Source: Saprospiraceae bacterium
Lineage (GTDB): Bacteria; Bacteroidota; Bacteroidia; Chitinophagales; Saprospiraceae
Assembly: GCA_016787545.1 (NCBI GenBank)
Contig: JAEUUS010000345.1
Location: forward strand, 1 to 38,699
DNA length: 38,699 nt
Reading direction: 5' to 3'
Shown one piece after another: positions 24,469 through 35,413 of this stretch. Each line of letters begins with the position of its first letter. Within the stretch, counting starts at the first letter, position 1. The notes under the pieces were generated by a model, which saw nothing but the letters and a program-made list of their open reading frames with translations, had not been told where the DNA came from and ran no database searches. Made by a program: the position numbers and the translations under genes.

Positions 24469-26838
24469 AATAAAGTACATATCCACCTGCCCTTTGTTGT
24501 GCACATCTTTTTGCCCACGGTGTTCGGCCAGGTAGAGGTGTTTGACGGCTTCGGCGGTGGCGCCGGAGATATTGACACGGCCGGGTTCGCCGTGTTCTTC
24601 GAGGCGGGCTGCCAGGTTTACGGCATCGCCCCAGATATCGTAGGCAAATTTGTTTTTACCGATAACACCCGCCATTACAGGGCCGGTGTGGATGCCTATT
24701 CGCATTTCGGTGAGAAAGGAATCAGGGTGCGCTTCGCGGCGGTTTTTCAACCATTCTGCCATTTCCAACGCCGCGCGTACGGCATCGGCGGCATGGGTAT
24801 CATTAGGAATTGGCAAACCTCCCGCACACATGTACGCGTCGCCAATGGTTTTGATTTTTTCTAATCCGTGGCGCTCACAAATTTCATCAAAAGCCAAAAA
24901 ACACTCATTGAGCTCGTCAATCAATTGCCCCGGGGTAAGCCTGGCTGAAAGGCTGGTGAAGTTGACAAAGTCGCTGAACAGCACCGTTGCCGACTCGTAC
25001 AGTCGTGGGGTAGCCTGTCCGCTGCTTTTCAGTTCGGCGGCAATTTCTTCCGGCAGGATATTGCGCAGAAGGACATCACTTTTTTGTTTTTCTGCTTCGA
25101 TTTCGAGTTTTTGCGCCTGAATTTGCCGGTTTTGGCTCTCTACTCTTCGTTTAGATCTGCGGGTGAACCACCAGGAGATACCCACAACCAGCAACACCAC
25201 AAACAAGGCCAGTCCGAGAATATAGGCAACCCGGCGGAAATTGGCTTCCTGTTCTGTCTGATAAGCCTGTTCCCGTTGGATACGTTCCAGTTCCTGGGCG
25301 CGTCGGGTGCTGTCAGCCTGGTTTTGTGCTCTTTCAATCTGTTCTTTTTCCCGCAATTCCAGGATTACACGATTTTGTTTTTCTGCGTCGAGTTGTTGCG
25401 CAGCCAGACGGAGTTGCTGGCGGGCCTGCAGGGCTTGAAGGGTTTGTTCGCGGAGCTTGGCCTGGTCGGCATCTTTCTGTGCCTCCAGAAGCCGGACCTC
25501 ATCTTCTTTTCGCCGGGCTTCCAGTTCCAGGTTTTTGTTTTGCAATTCCAGACGTTCCCGCTCGTATTTCACCTGATTCAATTCCAGATCCTTGAAATTT
25601 TGCCGGGCAATCAGGAATTTAATTTGTCCTTCAGCAGCAGAAAGGAGCGCGCGTTGTTGGGTCAGGCGTTGTTCTTTGGTTTGATCTTCCCGCCGTATTT
25701 CGTCCAGTACATTCAGGTATTCCCGGTAATATTCAAAGGCTTTTTCAAAATCGTAGAGATCGTGGTACAAATCCGCGCCGGTGCGATAAGCTTCAGCGAG
25801 TACCTGCTTTTGTTTGGTCTCGGAAGCATACTGAATGGCTGTTTGGTTGTGTGACAGGGCGTTATAAATGTCGTTGCTGCTGAAATACACCGTTGCCATC
25901 AGGTGTTCCAGATTGGCCAGCGCCGCATAATCCTTTCTGGAAATCAGGAGTTTTTGCGCTTTTAGCAGGTATTCTATACCTCTTTTGGATTCGCCGGTAT
26001 TATGCAAGGCAATGCCCATATTAGCCCATAATACCTCCGGATATTCGCAAGGGATGTAGCTGCATTGCATTTCAGCCTTTCGGAAATACTCCAGCGCCTT
26101 GGGATAATCCTGGAGGCTGACATATTGCCGACCAAGATTGTTGTATAGCAAGGATTGCTCCTGCGTAGTACCTGCTGTTTCAATAATATCCTGAAGCAGC
26201 AGATAATAATAGAGACTTTTTCCTGCATCGCCGGCGGCATCGTAAGCGCGGGCGCGTTTTTGGTAAATTTGGACTAAACGGGGGTTGTTGCCTTCTTCTT
26301 TAAACTTGTAAATCAAGTCTTTATACAGTATTTCGGCACTGTCAAACCGCATGTCAAACAAACAGGCATCGGCTGCTTTTTCCCGGGTGTCAAAATCCTC
26401 CGGGCGCAAGGCAAGGACTTCGCGGTAATATCGGCGTGCGGAGGCATACAGCTTTTCCCCAAAAAACAGGTCGCCAATAGCAGTTTTGACATTTAGTTGC
26501 AGGGTTCGGTTGCCTGCATTTTCGAGTTTGGCTTCCGCCTCTAAATAATACTGGAGGGCTTCCTGCGGTCGATCGGTGCGGACAAAAACTTCGCCTAACA
26601 AAATAGACGCGCGAATGATGCCGCCATCGTACCGCAGACTTCTGGCCATGGAAAGACTGCGATTGGCCAGGTCTTCCCGCTGTGAGTCGCTATGGGAGCG
26701 TTTTGCCTGCTCTAAAATTTCGTCTACTTCTACTGTATTGCGCTCAATTTCATCCAGTGGCTGGGCGAAAATGGCTGGTGTATTGCCAAAAAGCAAGCAA
26801 CACAGTAAAAACAGTCTTGCGATCATGAATGGATTCAC
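24451..26838 (-). CDS. TPR adenylate cyclase (class III)
   Basis: 795 residues; an ATG four codons downstream (26826) is an alternative start. After a signal peptide (to about 25), residues 30-390 form TPR helices, 395-535 a long Glu/Gln-rich coiled coil, then one transmembrane helix (YILGLALFVVLLVVGISWWF). The cytoplasmic class III cyclase domain (about 610-780) has metal-binding Asp in VLFSDFVNFT and KTIGDAYM. KIKTIGD and YDIWGDAVNLAARLE supply the Lys and Asp that select adenine and the transition-state Arg. It should make cAMP in response to a periplasmic signal. First gene of an operon with bestrophin (37 bases downstream) and the NtrY-like kinase. The last residues lie in repeat family D. 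Confidence 0.92.
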   Translation of the reverse strand: MNPFMIARLFLLCCLLFGNTPAIFAQPLDEIERNTVEVDEILEQAKRSHSDSQREDLANRSLSMARSLRYDGGIIRASILLGEVFVRTDRPQEALQYYLEAEAKLENAGNRTLQLNVKTAIGDLFFGEKLYASARRYYREVLALRPEDFDTREKAADACLFDMRFDSAEILYKDLIYKFKEEGNNPRLVQIYQKRARAYDAAGDAGKSLYYYLLLQDIIETAGTTQEQSLLYNNLGRQYVSLQDYPKALEYFRKAEMQCSYIPCEYPEVLWANMGIALHNTGESKRGIEYLLKAQKLLISRKDYAALANLEHLMATVYFSSNDIYNALSHNQTAIQYASETKQKQVLAEAYRTGADLYHDLYDFEKAFEYYREYLNVLDEIRREDQTKEQRLTQQRALLSAAEGQIKFLIARQNFKDLELNQVKYERERLELQNKNLELEARRKEDEVRLLEAQKDADQAKLREQTLQALQARQQLRLAAQQLDAEKQNRVILELREKEQIERAQNQADSTRRAQELERIQREQAYQTEQEANFRRVAYILGLALFVVLLVVGISWWFTRRSKRRVESQNRQIQAQKLEIEAEKQKSDVLLRNILPEEIAAELKSSGQATPRLYESATVLFSDFVNFTSLSARLTPGQLIDELNECFLAFDEICERHGLEKIKTIGDAYMCAGGLPIPNDTHAADAVRAALEMAEWLKNRREAHPDSFLTEMRIGIHTGPVMAGVIGKNKFAYDIWGDAVNLAARLEEHGEPGRVNISGATAEAVKHLYLAEHRGQKDVHNKGQVDMYFIVDDGR

Positions 26839-26860
26839 GACGCGAAGAAAAGGAATTTTT

Positions 26861-26904
26861 ACTTACGACTTACGATTTACGACCTACGACTTACGATGTG
26901 ATTT
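26861..26904. repeat. Family C short repeat, copy 2
   Basis: Five or six 7-bp units of the form ACGACTT/ACGATTT lie in the divergent gap between the cyclase start (26838) and the four-helix-bundle gene (26973). It is a single-orientation copy without visible inverted partner. Any promoters for the two genes must lie in or next to it. Confidence 0.85.
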
Positions 26905-26972
26905 GTGTTTGGGAGGGGTTGATAAGTTGGATTTTTTTAATAACTTTTGAAATAATTAAACGCTTAACCCAG

Positions 26973-27332
26973 ATGAAACCAGACCAGTGGAACCAAAGGT
27001 TCAAATGCTTTGCTATTGCCATCATCAATCTTGTCAGACAATTTCCCCGGGATTCGGCTTATTGGACTATTGGAAGGCAATTAATTGATGCAGCAACTTC
27101 TTCGGCAGCAAATTACAGAGCCGCCAAAAGGGCAAAATCATCCAGGGATTTTATCAACAAGCTAAAAATTGTTGAAGAGGAATTGGATGAAAGTATGTTC
27201 TGGTTAGAACTTACGGTAGGGGTATCAGAAGCCTGGAGAGCCACTGTTGCTCCCCTTTACAAAGAAGCAAATGAATTATTATCCATTACCATTGCGTCCA
27301 TTAAAACTGCCCGCAACAAACAATCATCCTAA
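26973..27332 (+). CDS. Four helix bundle protein (S23/TIGR02436 family)
   Basis: 119 residues from the ATG at 26973; the open frame before it is repeat-derived. The pattern FKCFAIAIINLVRQFPRD, GRQLIDAATSSAANYRAAKRA and FINKLKIVEEELDESMFWLEL is the classical S23 family, first known from intervening sequences in 23S rRNA genes. Members are small oligomeric bundles, and one relative, Avd, binds nucleic acid in diversity-generating retroelements. No reverse transcriptase or variable repeat is present here, so this is a stand-alone copy of unknown role. Its TAA stop is the first triplet of a family C repeat that separates it from the convergent gene. Confidence 0.92.
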   Translation: MKPDQWNQRFKCFAIAIINLVRQFPRDSAYWTIGRQLIDAATSSAANYRAAKRAKSSRDFINKLKIVEEELDESMFWLELTVGVSEAWRATVAPLYKEANELLSITIASIKTARNKQSS

Positions 27333-27389
27333 GTCGCAAATCGTACATCGCAAATCGTACATCGTAAGTCGCAAGTCGTAAGTCTACTT
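27330..27389. repeat. Family C short repeat, copy 3
   Basis: The whole 51-base space between two convergent genes, plus both stop codons, is this repeat: 7- to 8-bp units such as AAGTCGCAAATCGTACATCG at 27331. The left end contains TAA of the four-helix-bundle gene. The right end, read on the minus strand, contains TAG of the 27384-28910 gene in the string AAGTAGACTTACGAC. PorX ends in nearly the same string. Confidence 0.9.
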
Positions 27390-28910
27390 GCCATTCCAGA
27401 TTCTCATCTGAAGTGACTGAAGTACCATATCCCAGAGGATTTCGTAAGGGATGATTTCAATTTCGTGGGCCTGGCTGGCTGTATCTAAAGGAACGGTTCG
27501 AAGTTGCTTGTAATAGCGTTCGGCCTTGCGACTGGAAGCTTCCCGGTGGAAATTGGCTTGTGGTACCTGGAGCAACATTTTAATGAAACAGTTGCTGCGG
27601 AAAGTAGCATCGCCTTTGAGGTAGCGGCTACAGTATTTTTCGATTGCGTCGATGCGTTCGGAGGATTTTTTGTAGTCTTTTTCTGCTATAGCGTATAGGA
27701 TTTGAGCGATGAGTACACTGATATTCATGCCACTGCGGTCTTTGGCAAACAGGTTGATTTCATTGATGAATTTACCCATTTTAAACCGCTTTGAGCGTTC
27801 GCTGAGGATGGACTCGGGTATTTTCCCAATTTTGATCAGGTAGAACACATAGGCCTGGAAAATGCGCCACATTTCTACGATCTGGATTTGTTTTTCCTCA
27901 AAACGCGAATAATTGGTCACCTTTTCATACAAATGATAGGCTTCTTCCCAGTGTTCGGTGCGCACTGCCAGCAGGAAGAACAGTTCCTGGAGTTTGAACC
28001 AGTTGAATGAACCTTCTTCAAAGAAGTATTCGCAGCGCTCAATAGCTTTCTGGCCTTTTTCAAACTCGCCCAATTGGAGGTAACAAACAATCAGGTTGTA
28101 GTAGAAAACCTGAAGCGGCAGGCCACTATCGTAGTCTTTTTTATCAAAAAAGGCAATGGCTTCCTCGCAAAGTTTGGCGGTTCCTACATAGTCGTTCACG
28201 CTATTGTAGATCAGCAAATGCACCATCCGGCCGAAAAGGTGGAGCTTAAAAGAACTGCAAACGGCCATAAATGGCTTCAATTCTGCATAAAACTCCTCGG
28301 CTTGCTGCGTAACTTCTTCCTTGGTGGATTTGCTGTTGGTGTACTGAGCCATCAATTCGGAGTAGAAAAACTCCGCCTTGCTCTCCATTTGCCAAATCTT
28401 TTCATACTCCACGTACTGCGCCTTCATATCCTCATACTTGCCCAAGTCTCCGTCTACAGTGCTGTACTGTAGACGCAAAACGCGCAGAATATCGAGGGTC
28501 AGTTCCGTAAATTCGAAATGTTTGGCGTGCTTGAGCAGGCGCTCCAGCACATCAATGCCGGTGATTTTGGCATTGCGGATCAACAGCGTCATGGCTGCCG
28601 ACCATTTTTTATAGCATTCAAAGAACGCTTTTTGCCGATTGGTAAAGTTGGCGTCCTTAAAATCTAACAGGAAAATAGCGTCGAGTAATCGTTCTTTCAA
28701 CTTGTTCTTCAAGCTGGTGAGATTCACGTCGTCGCTGTCGCTCTTTTTGAATAAAGCTTTGGCGTCGTCGTCCGTTTCTACTTTTTTATCTAAAAGGGCG
28801 TTAAATAGAACCTCCATCTTCGAGTCGGGCTCGATGATGAATTTAAATACTCCGCTTCCTTTTAATTTGGTCTTGTTGACCAGTCCCACAAGTTCCACGA
28901 GATCACGCAT
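27384..28910 (-). CDS. Unknown helical-repeat (TPR-like) cytoplasmic protein
   Basis: 508 residues from the ATG ending at 28910, chosen over one 12 codons upstream because MRDLVELVGLVNKTKLKG looks like the natural helix start. There is no signal peptide or membrane segment. Residues 150-400 are paired helices with TPR-like spacing, for example FYYNLIVCYLQLGEFEKGQKAIERCEYFF read in segments. The N-terminal 100 residues are charged and start with a short alpha-helical domain. I recognise no enzyme motif. Bacteroidota genomes contain many such unclassified helical-repeat proteins, so this could be a scaffold. A promoter candidate lies about 240 bases upstream. The stop codon is in repeat family C. 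Confidence 0.75.
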   Translation of the reverse strand: MRDLVELVGLVNKTKLKGSGVFKFIIEPDSKMEVLFNALLDKKVETDDDAKALFKKSDSDDVNLTSLKNKLKERLLDAIFLLDFKDANFTNRQKAFFECYKKWSAAMTLLIRNAKITGIDVLERLLKHAKHFEFTELTLDILRVLRLQYSTVDGDLGKYEDMKAQYVEYEKIWQMESKAEFFYSELMAQYTNSKSTKEEVTQQAEEFYAELKPFMAVCSSFKLHLFGRMVHLLIYNSVNDYVGTAKLCEEAIAFFDKKDYDSGLPLQVFYYNLIVCYLQLGEFEKGQKAIERCEYFFEEGSFNWFKLQELFFLLAVRTEHWEEAYHLYEKVTNYSRFEEKQIQIVEMWRIFQAYVFYLIKIGKIPESILSERSKRFKMGKFINEINLFAKDRSGMNISVLIAQILYAIAEKDYKKSSERIDAIEKYCSRYLKGDATFRSNCFIKMLLQVPQANFHREASSRKAERYYKQLRTVPLDTASQAHEIEIIPYEILWDMVLQSLQMRIWNGK

Positions 28911-29272
28911 AGGCCTAGATAAATTGATTATAAAGAAATATGGCACAAAGAGGTAACCGTTGCTGTGTTTGTTGTTTCAGCATCAGGAACCATAATGGGC
29001 CAATGAACCCTGAATCGGTTGGGAATAAAAAAACGGGGAGAAGAAGAAAACGGGAAGGTTAGAAGGTTGCTCTTTTCCGTTTCGTCATACTTCCGAAGGC
29101 CGGATTAAAATGCATACGGGATGCAATAAAAATGGATTATTATAAAATCAGCCACAAAGGTAATTTTTCTCTTTTAAGTTATTCCAAATTTATGCCAAGG
29201 TCTTTTAAACGTCAGCAAGAATACAATTAACGGCGTGTATTGGCGTTGAAGCGGTCGTATTATTGAAAATAT
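28911..29272. other. 362-base intergenic region
   Basis: It separates two minus-strand genes and holds no gene I can support. It is A/T-rich near 29110-29200 and contains the promoter candidate listed separately. No family A to J repeat was seen, making this the longest repeat-free gap in the window. Confidence 0.5.
29149..29188 (-). promoter_or_regulatory. Candidate promoter of the helical-repeat protein gene
   Basis: On the minus strand TTTG (29185-29188) precedes TACCTTTG (29155-29162), an exact TAnnTTTG -7 box, with a spacing of 22 bases that is slightly long. Transcription would start near 29149, giving a leader of about 240 bases before the start at 28910. Confidence 0.5.
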
Positions 29273-30463
29273 TTATACGAAAAGCAGGGGTTGAAACGAT
29301 GTATTCAGGATTTTTTGGGCATCTGCCTCCAACCAACGCTGGAGCAAAGTTGCATAAACTTGACGAAAATCTACAACAAATTTTACATCACCTTCTTCCA
29401 GATCTACCAAATCAGGCATTGGATTCAGCAAACCCTCCTGTTTTAACCCTCCGCCTAACAACATCATGTTGTTGGCCGTTCCATGATCTGTACCACCGGA
29501 AGCATTCTGCGCTACACGCCTGCCAAACTCGGAGAAGGTAACCACCAATACTTCCTGCCATTTACCATTAGCCTTCATATCGGCCGCAAATGCCGCCATA
29601 GCGCCGTTTAACTCCTCAAACAAACGTTTCTGTTGGCCGTCCTGATTGATGTGGGTGTCAAAACTGCCCAGGGAAGCATAGTACACGGAAGTGTTGGTGT
29701 CGGCTAAAATCAGGGAGGCAATGGTTTTGAGGTCTCGACCTAAACCCGTAGGAGGGTAAGCGGCCTGAGTGGGCTGTTTTTTACTTTGTTCAAACAGATA
29801 ATCGGCAGACGACAAGGTTTCGGCCATGGTTTTGTACAGGTAATCTACCGGTTTTTCATCATTGGGCGACTTGGGGCCAGCTGCCACATAATCGGCAAAG
29901 TATGCACTGCGGGTACTTTCATACAGGCGTTTCACGTCCTGAAAGGCCAGGCCCTTGGTGTTTTCGCCTTTCAGGGCCAGGCTCAGCGTATCGTCCAGCT
30001 CCAGGGCCGCAGCCGGTCTGCCTGCGCAGTGCGCATCCAGGTAGCGTCCGAGCCAACCGGTTTGCCAATAGGCATCTGCCGGGCTGCCGCTGTGCCAGAT
30101 ATCCATGCTCCGGAAATGAGAGCGATCCGGATTGGGATATCCCACACTGTTCAAAATGGCCATGGAGCCATCGTCCCACAGCGATTTTAGTCCGCTCAGA
30201 GCTGGGTGAATACCAGCCTCATCGGTGAGCGACAGCGCCTGCTCGCGTTTGATCCCGAGTCGCGGCCGTTCCTTATAATATATATCGTTGCGCACGGGGA
30301 TGATGGTGTTCAGGCCATCATTCCCGCCACTTAGCTGAATGATGACCAGTTTTCGGCCATTAACAGATACGGCGCCTGGTGTTTCCAGTGATTTCAGGAA
30401 ACCAGGCATCCAAAGGGCCGCAGTGGCCAAAGAACCAGACTTTAGAAAATCGCGACGAAGCAT
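29273..30463 (-). CDS. DUF1501 family protein with Tat signal
   Basis: 396 residues. The N-terminus MLRRDFLKSGSLATAAL is a twin-arginine signal, so the protein is exported folded. LVIIQLSGGNDGLNTIIPV and TFSEFGRRVAQNASGGTDHG are the hallmark blocks of DUF1501, related to the alkaline-phosphatase/sulfatase superfamily; Asp and His in these blocks probably bind metal. Function is unknown. DUF1501 genes normally follow a DUF1800 gene directly, and the two are thought to act together. Here the DUF1800 gene (31458-32873) is on the same strand but separated by the opposed YceI gene and two repeat elements. Confidence 0.92.
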   Translation of the reverse strand: MLRRDFLKSGSLATAALWMPGFLKSLETPGAVSVNGRKLVIIQLSGGNDGLNTIIPVRNDIYYKERPRLGIKREQALSLTDEAGIHPALSGLKSLWDDGSMAILNSVGYPNPDRSHFRSMDIWHSGSPADAYWQTGWLGRYLDAHCAGRPAAALELDDTLSLALKGENTKGLAFQDVKRLYESTRSAYFADYVAAGPKSPNDEKPVDYLYKTMAETLSSADYLFEQSKKQPTQAAYPPTGLGRDLKTIASLILADTNTSVYYASLGSFDTHINQDGQQKRLFEELNGAMAAFAADMKANGKWQEVLVVTFSEFGRRVAQNASGGTDHGTANNMMLLGGGLKQEGLLNPMPDLVDLEEGDVKFVVDFRQVYATLLQRWLEADAQKILNTSFQPLLFV

Positions 30464-30467
30464 GGGT

Positions 30468-30690
30468 GAGTGTTTTAGTGTTTTGGTGTTTGAGTGTTTT
30501 AGTGTTTTGGTGTTTTAGTGTTTTGGTGTTTTAGTTGGCGTTCGACTGTGTGTTTAATAAGACTGCCGCCATGGAAAGGGAGCTTTTTGAATCTTCCCAT
30601 TATCGTACTACCCACTCAAGGCGCAGCCTTAAGAATCGCCCAACCGAAAGTCAACTAAAACACCAAAACACTAAGGCACCAAAACACTCA
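30468..30690. repeat. Nested inverted-repeat element, family A copy 2
   Basis: The left arm (30468-30550) has about nine 8-bp GTGTTTTR units and the core TTGGCGTTCGACTG. The right arm (30638-30690) is its shorter complement. The inner pair is imperfect (AAGACTGCCGCC near 30560 against AAGGCGCAGCCTT near 30618). It starts 4 bases upstream of the DUF1501 start codon and fills most of the divergent gap to YceI. Confidence 0.88.
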
Positions 30691-30774
30691 AAAAAAATTA
30701 AGTGTTTCAACAACTAAATTCAAAACACCGTGTTTAGTGTGTATTCAATTTCAACAATCCTATTTTTCAACATC

Positions 30775-31305
30775 ATGGCAACTACGAACTGGAATCTCGA
30801 CTCCGCACACTCTGAAGTTACTTTCAAAGTAAAACACCTGGTTATTTCTACTGTTTCAGGTCAATTCAAGCAGTTTTCTTCTGCAGTTTCTACCGAAGGC
30901 GACGACTTTACTCAGGCACAAATCAAATTTGACATCGATACCAACTCTATCGATACCGGCATGGAAATGCGCGATAACCACCTGCGTGGCGACGATTTTT
31001 TTAATGCTGAAGCATTTCCAACGCTTCAATTCGTGTCTACCGGCGTACGTTCACTCGGCGGTTCCGACTACGCCATCGACGGCAATCTGACTGTCCGCGA
31101 CGTAACCAAACCCATCACCCTCAAAGCCGAATTTGGCGGTATCGCGGTAGATCCATACGGCCAAACCAAGGCTGGTTTTGAGGTAGAAGGCAAAATTAAC
31201 CGCCAGGAATTCAACCTCACCTGGAATGCCCTCACCGAAGCCGGCGGCGCCGTTGTTTCCGACGAAGTGAAATTCCAGGCTAATGTGCAATATGTCAAGG
31301 GTTAG
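30775..31305 (+). CDS. YceI family protein
   Basis: 176 residues from the ATG at 30775 (MATTNWNLDSAHSEVTFKVKH), which is the canonical YceI beginning without signal peptide. VSGQFKQFSSAV, SIDTGMEMRDNHLRGDDFFN, FPTLQFVST and LTVRDVTKPITL are all conserved family blocks of this lipocalin-like barrel. Homologues bind isoprenoid-type lipids such as polyprenyl chains; a cytoplasmic version like this one may bind or carry such lipids or quinones. It is oriented opposite to the DUF1800 and DUF1501 genes and bounded by family A repeats on both sides, and its TAG stop (31303-31305) is the first triplet of one of them. Confidence 0.93.
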   Translation: MATTNWNLDSAHSEVTFKVKHLVISTVSGQFKQFSSAVSTEGDDFTQAQIKFDIDTNSIDTGMEMRDNHLRGDDFFNAEAFPTLQFVSTGVRSLGGSDYAIDGNLTVRDVTKPITLKAEFGGIAVDPYGQTKAGFEVEGKINRQEFNLTWNALTEAGGAVVSDEVKFQANVQYVKG

Positions 31306-31461
31306 TGTTTTGGTGCTTTAGTGTTTTGGTGTTTTGGTTGGCGTTGGGCTGGGTAGCTCACGGGGCAAAAGCCCTTTTTCCAATTATTTTTCCAAGAAGG
31401 CTTTGCCCCGTGAGTCACCCAACCGAACGTCAACCAAAACACTAAAACACCAAAACACTAA
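31303..31461. repeat. Nested inverted-repeat element, family A copy 3
   Basis: The element occupies exactly the space between two convergent genes and includes both stop codons (TAG of YceI at 31303, TAG of DUF1800 at 31458-31460). The outer arms run about 31303-31354 and 31414-31461, with GTGTTTTGG units and TTGGCGTTGGGCTGGG. The inner arms CTCACGGGGCAAAAGCC (31357-31373) and GGCTTTGCCCCGTGAG (31399-31414) pair with one bulge. The inner sequence is unrelated to that of copy 1 although the outer arms match. Confidence 0.92.
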
Positions 31462-32873
31462 CAAACCTGATACTCCGGTGTCGCCATCAACTGAATGATG
31501 GTGGATTGGATGCGATCAGCTTTGGTTTGGTGTTGTGTGTGTGCTTCTACTACTGATTTAGGGAGGTTTTTTGTGCGTACTGACCACAAAAAACCTCCTA
31601 TTTTTTCCATCAAATCCTGTTCCGGCACCTGACTGAACATATCCATGGCGGGTTTCCAGTCGATGTCTGCCGTGAGGCGTCGGTTGATGCCTCGGCCAGT
31701 TTGTCCCATCTGCTGATCATCGTCGGCTTTGCCCTGAACATCCAGTTCCTGATTGAGGTAAATCAATTGCGGAATGCGCAGGCGCAACATCAGTGAACTA
31801 CTGTCGATCCAGTTTTTTCCGCCCGCCCAACCAGCCACATTGGGTGGGTAAAACAGTATCTGCCCCAGCGCTTTTTGTAGCATCAGCTGACTTTCCGGAT
31901 CGGCCAGTTCCATAGGTAACGTGCGCCGGATACCTACCCACAAGGCTACCGGCGATTTGATCAGGCAGCCCCGGTTTTCGGGTGCATAAAACCAGTCGGA
32001 TCGGGCAATATCTTCCAGAATGCGCATGATTTTGTAGCCGGAGTCGTAAAAGCGATCGCCCAGCCACCGGATGCGATCTTCCGGGATATGTTGTTCGTTC
32101 ACTAAAAAACGGTACAATTTCCGGGCAATGAACCAGGCCGTTTCCCGCTTCTCCAGCAGCATATCCAATACTTCATCCCCGCCAAAAGCGCCGGTTTTCC
32201 CGAAAATGGTTTTGTTCCCCGTATCGTGATCCCATTTGCGAAATACAAATTCGCCATCCAGCCGGTGGTTCCAGCCGGTAAAGGCCCGGGCAGCTTCTTT
32301 GATATCGTTTTCTGTGTAGTTCCCCCGGCCCAGGGTGAACAGTTCCATCACTTCCCGGGCAAAATTTTCATTGGGATGCTGTTTCTTGTTCTGCTGGTTG
32401 TTCAAAAACGAGATCATGGCTGCCGATTTCGAAACGCCTCGCAGCAAATCCCCGAAATTGCCCAGCGCCTGTTCGCGGATCACCGCCAGTAATTGTTGCT
32501 GGTACAGGATATTGATGTTCCGACTGGCAAAATGTCCGTGCCAGAATAAGGCCATTTTTTCCCGCAACTGCGCCTTGGTGTGGGTCATTTCTTCCAGCCA
32601 TAGCAGGTTCAGGTTCTGCAAATCTTCTTTGCTCTGTTTTCGTAATGCCTTCCGCTGTTCCTTATCCAGCTCCCGGCGCTCCATTTTGCCCAATTCGCCC
32701 ACCCCCATCAATAGCCCTTTTACGGCATTATCCGCCACATCAAAATGTTGCGGCGCCGCCAACGATTCATCGCGCAGCTTGGGCCACCACACCTCCTGCG
32801 GCAACGCCGACCAGGCTGTCCAACTTTTGGTTCGCGGACCAAATCCAAATCGCCAAAGCAAATGGTGAAGCAT
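31458..32873 (-). CDS. DUF1800 family protein
   Basis: 471 residues. The opening LHHLLWRFGFGPR is the family start, followed by LREKMALFWHGHFASRN and NENFAREVMELFTLGRGNYTENDIKEAARAFTG, the diagnostic block of DUF1800. The C-terminal half includes NVAGWAGGKNWIDSSSL. No clear signal peptide is visible, unlike the partner DUF1501 protein. The role of the pair is unknown; it is widespread in Bacteroidota and Planctomycetota. The ATG is immediately preceded by a half copy of repeat family A, and the stop codon is inside another copy. The gene should be followed by DUF1501 but is interrupted by YceI. Confidence 0.92.
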   Translation of the reverse strand: MLHHLLWRFGFGPRTKSWTAWSALPQEVWWPKLRDESLAAPQHFDVADNAVKGLLMGVGELGKMERRELDKEQRKALRKQSKEDLQNLNLLWLEEMTHTKAQLREKMALFWHGHFASRNINILYQQQLLAVIREQALGNFGDLLRGVSKSAAMISFLNNQQNKKQHPNENFAREVMELFTLGRGNYTENDIKEAARAFTGWNHRLDGEFVFRKWDHDTGNKTIFGKTGAFGGDEVLDMLLEKRETAWFIARKLYRFLVNEQHIPEDRIRWLGDRFYDSGYKIMRILEDIARSDWFYAPENRGCLIKSPVALWVGIRRTLPMELADPESQLMLQKALGQILFYPPNVAGWAGGKNWIDSSSLMLRLRIPQLIYLNQELDVQGKADDDQQMGQTGRGINRRLTADIDWKPAMDMFSQVPEQDLMEKIGGFLWSVRTKNLPKSVVEAHTQHQTKADRIQSTIIQLMATPEYQVC

Positions 32874-32930
32874 GTGTTTTAGTGTTTTAGTGTTTGAGTT
32901 TGGGAGTGTTTGAGTTGGCGTTCGGTTTGA
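32874..32930. repeat. Family A half element, copy 4
   Basis: Only one arm is present: GTGTTTTAGTGTTTTAGTG followed by further 8-mers and TTGAGTTGGCGTTCGG. It lies directly upstream of the DUF1800 start with no spacer. No inverted partner appears in the next 200 bases. Confidence 0.85.
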
Positions 32931-33132
32931 GGTTGTGGTGGAGGGTAGCCAGGATTCAGAATGACCTTGAACTTATTCACCCAAATCTAACCTAACCCCA
33001 ACCACGAAGTGCCCCCAACCCGACCACGAAGTGGTCTAACATAAATAGACTCGGGAAGGGAAGGAATGTTTAAGCATTAACGGAAATTTAAGGGATGGCG
33101 TATCTTTACAGGTGTGGAATGGTTAGAACGTA
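32931..33132. other. Intergenic region upstream of the FadH-like gene
   Basis: Part of a 413-base divergent gap. It contains a direct repeat of ACCACGAAGTG (about 33000 and 33024), the second copy forming a small hairpin GACCAC-GAA-GTGGTC (33022-33036). TATCTTTA near 33100 is one mismatch from the -7 consensus, but no -33 box fits. No gene is seen. Confidence 0.45.
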
Positions 33133-35338
<2,206 letters not shown>

Positions 35339-35413
35339 GCGGAAGGTCTGATGTGTGCTTTTTAACGCTTTTTACATATTTAGCCTTAATTGGCACCATC
35401 AACCTCTCCATAA

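Noticed and set aside
24414..24578. N-terminal extension of bestrophin (55 codons)
   Set aside because: It overlaps the cyclase C-terminus in another frame and the family D repeat, and does not resemble bestrophins.
26829..26972. N-terminal extension of the four-helix-bundle protein
   Set aside because: The first part is translated family C repeat, and the family starts at the ATG at 26973.
26973..27332. Diversity-generating retroelement (Avd-like accessory protein)
   Set aside because: No reverse transcriptase, template repeat or variable repeat is present nearby; the protein is better called a general S23-type four-helix bundle.
28911..29272. tRNA or small RNA gene
   Set aside because: No cloverleaf-like set of stems or conserved T-loop sequence could be found by eye on either strand.
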